Shown: one piece after another, positions 13,420-18,348 of the stretch | Layout of the letters: each line of letters begins with the position of its first letter | How positions within the stretch are numbered: the stretch's first letter is position 1 | DNA from: Deltaproteobacteria bacterium | GTDB taxonomy: Bacteria; Desulfobacterota; Binatia; UBA9968 | Assembly (NCBI GenBank): GCA_023250495.1 | Contig: JAHFAP010000032.1 | Location: 1-18,348, forward strand | Reading direction: 5' to 3' | DNA: 18,348 nucleotides | The notes under the pieces: generated by a model | Database searches by the model: none | What the model saw: the letters and a program-made list of their open reading frames with translations, nothing else | Told to the model about the DNA's origin: nothing | Position numbers and translations under genes: made by a program

Positions 13420-14010
13420 ATGGCCGCGAAAGCCGGTTCGGCATTTAGCCGCTTCATCGCGTCAACGCGCGAATTATTCGCTGAAGAAAAAGATCTAGAC
13501 CAGCGCTGGCAGAGGCTCGCGCCGCTCTTGCGCGAGCTGTTGGCTGACCCGCAGGTCAGAGAGCATTCGAAAAACTGGCCGGAGTGCGCGCACAAGGAGC
13601 GGGCGGAGAACCTCCTCTTCTACGAAGATCCCGATTTCGGCTTCGTCGTCAACGGCCTCACCAAGGCGCCACACACCCGCACCCAAATCCACGACCACGC
13701 CCACAACTGGACGCTCTACGGGGTCCTGGATGGCACGGAGACCATCGAGCGTTACCAGCGCCTGGATGACGGATCGAAGCCTGATTACGTGGAAATCCGC
13801 GGCGTGAGCAAGCTCCGCGCCGGCCCGGGAGAGGTGGATCTGGTCCGCCCCTGGGAGATCCACGCAGAGGCGAGCGGCGAGGAGCGGACCGTGGCGATCA
13901 TCGTCCGCGCCGAGAAGGCCGGCGGTTTTCTTCAGGGGAGATACGATCCCGTCAACAAAAAATACTGGCAGGGCTACGGCCCGATACAGATACCGTTTAA
14001 AGCCGAGTAG
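13420..14010 (+). CDS. Cupin-fold putative metal-dependent enzyme
   Basis: The 196-residue product has no signal peptide and is probably cytoplasmic. An N-terminal helical region (about 8-60, rich in R, L and E) precedes a double-stranded beta-helix domain. That domain carries the metal-binding pattern TQIHDHAHNWTLYGVLDGTE (89-108), with His91 and His93 as an HxH pair and Glu107 further on. A later histidine, His148 in RPWEIHAE, would complete a three-histidine site. This resembles cysteine-dioxygenase-like cupins and the group described as predicted metal-dependent enzymes of the double-stranded beta-helix superfamily. Thiol oxidation is thus one possible activity, but substrate and reaction cannot be read from the sequence. 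The strong ribosome-binding site supports the start. The propeller-fusion gene follows after 54 nt on the same strand. Confidence 0.8.
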   Translation: MAAKAGSAFSRFIASTRELFAEEKDLDQRWQRLAPLLRELLADPQVREHSKNWPECAHKERAENLLFYEDPDFGFVVNGLTKAPHTRTQIHDHAHNWTLYGVLDGTETIERYQRLDDGSKPDYVEIRGVSKLRAGPGEVDLVRPWEIHAEASGEERTVAIIVRAEKAGGFLQGRYDPVNKKYWQGYGPIQIPFKAE

Positions 14011-14051
14011 GGCATCTCGCGTTCCCGCCGCCGATGTCTGGCTGACGTTGC

Positions 14052-14055
14052 GGAG
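14052..14055 (+). promoter_or_regulatory. Ribosome-binding site deciding the propeller-gene start
   Basis: GGAG directly abuts an ATG at 14056, which leaves no spacing for a ribosome, but lies 9 nt before the in-frame ATG 14065. It therefore favours 14065 as the true start. Confidence 0.55.
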
Positions 14056-14064
14056 ATGATCCTG

Positions 14065-15318
14065 ATGGATACAGTCCGGTTAGATCTACGAGGCATGCCT
14101 GCAGAGCAGCAGTTGGGTATTCTGCGGGAGCAGTATGTGGCGTTGAGGGGAAAAGGTACGGTCGTACGCGCGTATGTCGAGGAGCGACCGGCGCGGCTTT
14201 ATATCTCCATGCTGGAGAGCGGTTATCGTGTCTCGATCGAGCGGGAAGATGGAGCGACGTTTCTACTCCTTCGGCCGGACGGCTCAACGCCGAGACTGGG
14301 CCTTCGCGGCGCTCATTCCGTTGTCGCCCATCCAGACGGCCGCATCTACACCAACACCACGGGAGACCGAGTGGCTGTCCTCGATGGCTCGACCCGTAAG
14401 GTGCTGAGACACATCCCCGCAGGTGAGAACCCATCGCACCTCGAGCTCTCGCACGATCATCGCCGTCTCTACGTTGCCAACACCGTCTCGAATGACGTCA
14501 CGATCGTCGATACCTCAACCGACACGGCGATCAAGACAGTCCCGACCGGAAAGCGCCCTCTCCTTCCTTGCGCAGCGCCGGACCGCGACGTTGTCTATCT
14601 GCCCAGTGGCCCGGACGAAACCGTAACGGTCTTAGATGGACAAGGGAAACCGCTTGCGACTCTTCCCGTGGGCCAGGCTCCCCATGACGTTGCGGCATCG
14701 CCAGACTCCCGCTGGGTCTATCAGCCTAACTCCGGCTCCCACACCATAAGCGTCGTCGATGCCCGCAAACATTCTGTCGTCGGCGAGATTCCCGTGGGAT
14801 TGGGACCGGGCCACATAGCGTTCAGCCCCGATAGCCGTTGGGCGTATGTCGCCAACACGCTCTCGGATGATGTTTCGGTCGTGGACACGGCGAACCATGA
14901 AGTCGTGGCTACTATTCCGGCCGGCGCGGCGGCGCATCTTCCGACTCTGATCCACGATGGCCGCTTCGGTTACGTGGCCAACTTCGCCTCAGACGATCTT
15001 ACCGTCTGGGAGACCAAGACTCATCGCGTCGTGGCGCGGATACCTGTCGGGATTTACCCGCACTTCTTTGCCATCAGCCCCGATGGTCGCTGGATCGTGG
15101 CATCCAACACCGGAGAGTCGAGCGTTTGCCTGATCGATGCGATGAGCCACCAAACGGTAGCCCGACTCGAAGTGGGAGGCGCTCCGGCTCACCTTGCGTT
15201 TGACCCCGACGGAGAGTGCGCCTTCGTTGGCTGTGAGAGTACGGATGAGGTGGCGGTGATTGACCTGTCTGGGCAAAGAGTTATTGACTTGGTGAAAGCC
15301 GGCGCGGGCGCGAGCTAG
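14065..15318 (+). CDS. TusA/DUF2249-like domain fused to YVTN beta-propeller
   Basis: The 417-residue product (three more from ATG 14056) has two parts; function is unknown. Residues about 1-72, starting MDTVRLDLRGMPAEQQLGIL, follow the TusA/SirA or DUF2249 pattern: a first strand ending in 'LDLRGMP', a helix, a strand 'GTVVRAYVEE', a helix with 'LYISMLESGYRVSI' and a final strand pair 'GATFLLLRPDG'. The CPxP cysteine of true TusA is absent. The rest holds eight repeats of about 42 residues of the YVTN type, for example 'PGHIAFSPDSRWAYVANTLS' followed by 'DDVSVVDTANHEVVATIPAG', which should form a seven- or eight-bladed propeller. There is no signal peptide, whereas most YVTN proteins are exported, so a cytoplasmic scaffold or sensing role is possible. 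The start is chosen from the ribosome-binding site at 14052-14055. Confidence 0.75.
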   Translation: MDTVRLDLRGMPAEQQLGILREQYVALRGKGTVVRAYVEERPARLYISMLESGYRVSIEREDGATFLLLRPDGSTPRLGLRGAHSVVAHPDGRIYTNTTGDRVAVLDGSTRKVLRHIPAGENPSHLELSHDHRRLYVANTVSNDVTIVDTSTDTAIKTVPTGKRPLLPCAAPDRDVVYLPSGPDETVTVLDGQGKPLATLPVGQAPHDVAASPDSRWVYQPNSGSHTISVVDARKHSVVGEIPVGLGPGHIAFSPDSRWAYVANTLSDDVSVVDTANHEVVATIPAGAAAHLPTLIHDGRFGYVANFASDDLTVWETKTHRVVARIPVGIYPHFFAISPDGRWIVASNTGESSVCLIDAMSHQTVARLEVGGAPAHLAFDPDGECAFVGCESTDEVAVIDLSGQRVIDLVKAGAGAS

Positions 15319-15336
15319 CAGAGAATAGGAGCGACT

Positions 15337-16206
15337 ATGCGTGCAGTGTCTGATTATGCAAACGAAGATGTCGGCAACATCGTATCGCTGGAGCATCTCA
15401 ACGTGCGCGTGGCCGACCAGGCTCAAGCGATTCTCTTTTACGTGGTCGGGCTGGGACTGACGCGCGATCCCTACCTCACGGTCGGTCTGGAGAACATGTG
15501 GGCCAACGTGGGCGAGCAACAGTTTCATCTCCCGACCGGAAGCGCGCAACGCTTCTCAGGGCACGTCGCGCTCGTACTGCCTGAGATTGAGTCATTGCAG
15601 GGACGCCTCAAGGCGCTTGAGGAGCGGCTCAAAGAGACTCGATTCGCCTGGTCAGCGGAAAACAAACATGTCGCGGTCACCTGCCCGTGGGGCAACCAGT
15701 TCCACTGCCATTCGCCGGGAGAGCGATTCGGCGATATGTTCCTTGGGATGCCTTACGTGGAGTTCCTGGTGAAGCCGGGCGCAGCCAGAGGGATTGCGCG
15801 CTTTTACCAAGAGGTGATGCGTGCACCTTCTCTGATCGACTCGGAGGCCGGTTTCTCGATAGCTCGCGTCAGCATCGGCCGCAACCAGTGGCTCTTTTTC
15901 CGCGAGAGCGATCAGGAACTCCTCCCGTACAATGGCCATCACATCGCGATTTACGTGGCGAATTTCTCCGGCCCGTATGAGTTCTTCAAGAGTCGCGGAC
16001 TGATCATGGAAGATGTCAGAAACCACCAGTTCCGCTTCAAGGAGATCGTCGATCCCGAGAGCAGCGAGAGGTTATTCGAACTCGAGCACGAAGTGCGCAG
16101 CCTGCGCCATCCGCTGTACCATCGCCTGTTCATCAACCGCAACCCGGAGCAGACTCAGCGTAACTACAAGCGCGGCCGCGATGGTCTGATTCCCTTCCGC
16201 CCATAG
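15337..16206 (+). CDS. Two-domain VOC family protein (glyoxalase/extradiol dioxygenase superfamily)
   Basis: The 289-residue product has four beta-alpha-beta-beta-beta modules, making two vicinal-oxygen-chelate domains. The first (about 16-127) starts SLEHLNVRVADQAQAILFY with His20 and includes FSGHVALVLPE with His76 and the terminal NQFHCHS. The second (about 136-252) starts GMPYVEFLVKPGAARGIARFYQEV with Glu142, then NGHHIAIYV (His201/His202) and RLFELEHE (Glu248/Glu250). The Glu-His-Glu set in the second domain fits a single metal site; the first domain has histidines where Glu is usual. Length resembles ring-cleaving dioxygenases, but no substrate can be assigned. AGGAG (15327-15331) is 5 nt upstream of the ATG. 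It follows the propeller gene by 18 nt, so the two are almost certainly co-transcribed. Confidence 0.8.
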   Translation: MRAVSDYANEDVGNIVSLEHLNVRVADQAQAILFYVVGLGLTRDPYLTVGLENMWANVGEQQFHLPTGSAQRFSGHVALVLPEIESLQGRLKALEERLKETRFAWSAENKHVAVTCPWGNQFHCHSPGERFGDMFLGMPYVEFLVKPGAARGIARFYQEVMRAPSLIDSEAGFSIARVSIGRNQWLFFRESDQELLPYNGHHIAIYVANFSGPYEFFKSRGLIMEDVRNHQFRFKEIVDPESSERLFELEHEVRSLRHPLYHRLFINRNPEQTQRNYKRGRDGLIPFRP

Positions 16207-16246
16207 CAGACGGAAAGCCAAATCGCGTCATCGCCAGCCTCTAATC

Positions 16247-17416
16247 TCAAACAAAGTTAACAAAGATCGAGTTCGAAACCAGGACTCCGCGGCGGGTGAG
16301 ACGAACCGCGCCGCCCCTTGCCTCCATCAATCCTTCTTCCACCCAGGCGCCGATCTGCGGATAAAATTCCTCCGGCCTTTTGCCGAAGCGGCCGGAAAAA
16401 TCATCCGTTGAAACGCCGTTCATCATTCTTAGGCCCACAAACATAAATTCAGCCGCTGCTTTCGCGAGACCCACGCTCTCGCTTTCAGCCACCGCTGTCC
16501 CCTCGCGCTTTACCATTTCCATGTACCGAGCCGGATTTCTCTCGTCATGCCATCTGAGACCGAAGACGCTGTTCCCTTCACAGCTTACGTAAGAGTGCGC
16601 GCCGGCGCCGATGCCGAGGTAATCACCTCCCTGCCAGTAATTGCTGTTGTGCCTCGACTGCCATCCTGGCCTGGCGTAATTGGAGATTTCGTAGCGCTCC
16701 AGCCCGGACCGCGAAAGCGTCTCCTCGATCAACTCAGCCATAGCGATCTCTTCATCCTCAGGCAAGGGCCGGATTCTTCCGGCGTTGAGCTGGTGATGAA
16801 AAGGTGTCCCCTCTTCGATCGTCAAGTTGTAGGCGGAGAGGTGTGGCGGCTGAAAGCTTAGCGCTTCAGCCAGATCGGCCTGCAAATCCGCCAGCGACTG
16901 CCCCGGACTGCCATAGATCAAGTCGAGGCTAAAATTCCTAAAACCGACTTGGCGGATTACTCTTAAAGCCTCGCGGCTCTCATCCGCAGAGTGGAGCCGG
17001 CCGAGGAATTTGAGCAGGCGGGGTTGAAAAGACTGGACGCCGAGGCTCAGCCGGTTTACCCCACAGGAGCGATAGGCAGAAAAATGTTTCTGGTCTTCCT
17101 TCTCGGGATTCGCCTCGAGGGTGACTTCGACATCCTCGGTAAAAGGAAACAACGACCTTGCCTGTTCGAGAATCCTGCCGATGCTTTGGGGAGAGAACGT
17201 TGAAGGCGTACCGCCGCCGAAGAAAACGCTCTTCAGGCCTCTGCCGCGCCAATGATCCGAGCGCGCATAGACTTCCAATTCCCTTAGCAGCGCGGCGCCG
17301 TATTCTCTCTCCGGGATCTTGGAGACGACATGGACATTGAAATCGCAATAAGGGCACTTGCTCACGCAGTAGGGAATGTGGATGTAAAGAGAGAAGGGCT
17401 GTTTTTCCGGTGCCAT
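16247..17416 (-). CDS. hemW: Radical SAM heme chaperone HemW
   Basis: HemW binds heme and a 4Fe-4S cluster and is thought to insert heme into target proteins such as respiratory enzymes; it is often misnamed oxygen-independent coproporphyrinogen oxidase. The 389-residue product begins SLYIHIPYCVSKCPYCDFN, with the radical-SAM cysteines Cys17, Cys21 and Cys24 in CxxxCxxC. The SAM-binding VFFGGGTPSTF follows at about 63-73, then LEANPE, RLSLGVQSF and LDLIYGSPGQ. The CPYCDFN form and the C-terminal HemW domain (AAAEFMFVGLRMMNG, near 320) separate it from true HemN. The gene converges on the VOC gene across a 40-nt gap with no evident terminator. There is no ribosome-binding site, and the only good -10 box is almost at the ATG, so translation may be nearly leaderless. 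Confidence 0.93.
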   Translation of the reverse strand: MAPEKQPFSLYIHIPYCVSKCPYCDFNVHVVSKIPEREYGAALLRELEVYARSDHWRGRGLKSVFFGGGTPSTFSPQSIGRILEQARSLFPFTEDVEVTLEANPEKEDQKHFSAYRSCGVNRLSLGVQSFQPRLLKFLGRLHSADESREALRVIRQVGFRNFSLDLIYGSPGQSLADLQADLAEALSFQPPHLSAYNLTIEEGTPFHHQLNAGRIRPLPEDEEIAMAELIEETLSRSGLERYEISNYARPGWQSRHNSNYWQGGDYLGIGAGAHSYVSCEGNSVFGLRWHDERNPARYMEMVKREGTAVAESESVGLAKAAAEFMFVGLRMMNGVSTDDFSGRFGKRPEEFYPQIGAWVEEGLMEARGGAVRLTRRGVLVSNSIFVNFV

Positions 17417-17424
17417 CGCAACTC

Positions 17425-17453
17425 ATCATAATTTTCCGGCAAAACTTCCGCAA
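17425..17453 (-). promoter_or_regulatory. Candidate hemW promoter, nearly leaderless
   Basis: On the minus strand TTGCGG (17453-17448) and TATGAT (17430-17425, five of six matches) are 17 bp apart. Transcription would start about 7 nt later, within a few bases of the hemW ATG at 17416, implying a leaderless or near-leaderless mRNA. The -35 box matches only three of six bases. Confidence 0.35.
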
Positions 17454-17486
17454 CTGTCATCGCTTCTCTCCGCCTCCGCTGCCAAT

Positions 17487-17515
17487 TTGAATCGGACTTA
17501 TGCGGCTGCTATAGT
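17487..17515 (+). promoter_or_regulatory. Sigma70-type promoter for moaB-moaD-moaE
   Basis: TTGAAT (17487-17492, four of six) and TATAGT (17510-17515, five of six) are 17 bp apart, with an expected start near 17522 and a leader of about 29 nt, too short for a molybdenum cofactor riboswitch. The -10 box is identical to that of the kdsB promoter at 159-164. Confidence 0.55.
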
Positions 17516-17550
17516 AAATTTTTAGTGTAACTGGGAAGGTTGTCACGGAC

Positions 17551-18057
17551 ATGTCCGTCGCGGAGCACAAGGAAAAGGGCAAGAAGAGCGTCGGCTGTTT
17601 TGTGCTCACGGTGAGCGACACACGCGACGAGTCCACCGATCAAAGCGGCCAGCTGATTAAAAATCTCCTGGCCGAGCACGGCCACCGGCTTGCCGGCTAC
17701 CGGATCGTCAAAGACGAACCGCGCGAGATCGAGTCTCTGCTCAAGCAGACGCTGGCAACCGGGGAGATCGATGCGATCATCGTCAATGGCGGAACCGGCA
17801 TTGCGCCGCGCGACGGGACGTACGAGGTCGTCGATCGTTTTCTCGAGAAGCGCCTGGACGGCTTCGGCGAGATCTTCCGCTTCTTGAGCTACCAGGATAT
17901 CGGCTCGGCGGCGATCATGAGCCGGGCTGTCGCCGGGTCGGCAAAGGGAAAAGTGCTCATCTCGCTTCCCGGATCCAGGGGGGCCGTTGAGCTGGCGATG
18001 CGACGCCTGGTTTTGCCTGAGCTGGGGCACATGGTCTCGCAACTGCAGGGCAGATGA
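17551..18057 (+). CDS. moaB: Molybdopterin adenylyltransferase, MoaB/Mog family
   Basis: MoaB/Mog proteins adenylate molybdopterin before molybdate insertion in molybdenum cofactor synthesis. The 168-residue product is a single MoCF-binding domain. After a short basic lead (2-12) come CFVLTVSDTRDESTDQSG (16-33), IIVNGGTGIAPRDGTYE (about 76-92) with the family GGTGxxxRDxT motif, and FGEIFRFLSYQDIGSAAIMSRAVAG followed by SLPGSRGAVELAM. Length matches E. coli MoaB (170) better than Mog (195). In organisms without Mog, MoaB does the adenylation, which is likely here. GGGAAGG lies upstream of ATG 17551. The gene overlaps moaD by 4 nt (ATGA), and moaE follows. Confidence 0.92.
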   Translation: MSVAEHKEKGKKSVGCFVLTVSDTRDESTDQSGQLIKNLLAEHGHRLAGYRIVKDEPREIESLLKQTLATGEIDAIIVNGGTGIAPRDGTYEVVDRFLEKRLDGFGEIFRFLSYQDIGSAAIMSRAVAGSAKGKVLISLPGSRGAVELAMRRLVLPELGHMVSQLQGR

Positions 18058-18299
18058 ACGTCAAAGTCAAATTCTTTGCGATTCTGCGCGAGCGGGTCGG
18101 AGCGAGCGAGATCACCAAGGAGATCAAAGAAGGCAGCACGGTGGCAGATCTCTGGGACGCGCTCAAAAAAGACTATCCCAAGTTGGCGCCGGTGAATATG
18201 CGGCTCCTCTACGCGGTCAATCGGAATTACGTGAACGGAGAGTATGCGCTCAAAGAAAGAGACGAAGTCGTCTTCGTCCCTCCCGTGAGCGGAGGCTAA
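18054..18299 (+). CDS. moaD: Molybdopterin synthase small subunit (MoaD)
   Basis: MoaD is the ubiquitin-fold sulfur carrier of molybdopterin synthase; its C-terminal glycine is thiocarboxylated and donates sulfur to precursor Z. The 81-residue product has the expected length and ends VPPVSGG, the essential di-glycine tail. The beta-grasp start MNVKVKFFAILRERVGASEI and the middle segment NYVNGEYALKERDEVVFV are typical. It overlaps moaB by 4 nt, and moaE starts 2 nt after its stop, as expected for the two subunits of one enzyme. Confidence 0.95.
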   Translation: MNVKVKFFAILRERVGASEITKEIKEGSTVADLWDALKKDYPKLAPVNMRLLYAVNRNYVNGEYALKERDEVVFVPPVSGG

Positions 18300-18301
18300 G
18301 G

Positions 18302-18348
18302 ATGTTTCGCGTCACCCGAGAGCCGATCGATCTTCAGGAGCTGGTGAC
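18302..18348 (+). CDS. moaE: Molybdopterin synthase large subunit (MoaE), N-terminal fragment
   Basis: Only the first 15 codons are present before the window ends: MFRVTREPIDLQELV. The 'VTREPIDLQEL' start resembles MoaE N-termini ('ITxEPLDxxxL'), and the position directly after moaD supports the call. MoaE is the catalytic subunit that transfers two sulfurs from MoaD to precursor Z. Nothing can be said about the rest of the gene. Confidence 0.8.
   Translation, partial: MFRVTREPIDLQELV

Noticed and set aside
14056..14064. ATG 14056 as start of the propeller-fusion gene
   Set aside because: The GGAG ribosome-binding site directly abuts it, whereas ATG 14065 has a proper 9-nt spacing.
16207..16246. 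Bidirectional terminator in the convergent gap between the VOC gene and hemW
   Set aside because: No stem with a flanking T- or A-run could be found in the 40 nt.

Overview
The window reads as a chromosomal segment of a Gram-negative, LPS-making bacterium with fairly G+C-rich DNA. The gene order kdsB-pyrG-kdsA-kdsD-kdsC-lptC-lptA-lptB-rpoN-hpf-ptsN-rapZ-HPr resembles the arrangement known from deltaproteobacteria (Desulfobacterota, Binatota and relatives). That placement is an inference from synteny and protein style; no rRNA or other marker gene is present to confirm it.

Layout. Positions 1-118 look like the end of an insertion sequence: the first 13 codons of a leftward transposase plus two near-identical 20-bp direct repeats. 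A strong sigma70-type promoter (136-164) and a structured leader of about 100 nt precede kdsB. Genes 275-5152 encode all four steps from ribulose-5-phosphate to CMP-KDO (KdsD, KdsA, KdsC, KdsB), and PyrG makes the CTP used in the last step. Genes 5239-7185 encode the LptC-LptA-LptB part of the LPS export machine. Sigma-54 (rpoN), the ribosome hibernation factor (hpf), EIIA-Ntr (ptsN), RapZ and an HPr protein follow to 10700. Most of this block is tightly packed or overlapping, so it is probably one or a few long transcripts.

metK and ahcY (10778-13256) form an S-adenosylmethionine supply and S-adenosylhomocysteine clearance pair. An accessory cassette then runs from 13420 to 16206: a cupin-fold putative metalloenzyme, an unusual protein joining a TusA/DUF2249-like N-terminal domain to eight YVTN-type propeller repeats, and a two-domain VOC (glyoxalase/extradiol dioxygenase superfamily) protein. 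Its function is unknown, and it is the best candidate for something undescribed here.

hemW (radical-SAM heme chaperone) runs leftward at 16247-17416, divergent from a molybdenum cofactor group moaB-moaD-moaE, with moaE cut by the window end.

Two intergenic gaps (9455-9553 and 13257-13419) carry degenerate tandem repeats with periods of 7 and 8 nt. No tRNA, rRNA, CRISPR array or recognisable riboswitch was seen, and no gene-free stretch exceeds 300 bases.
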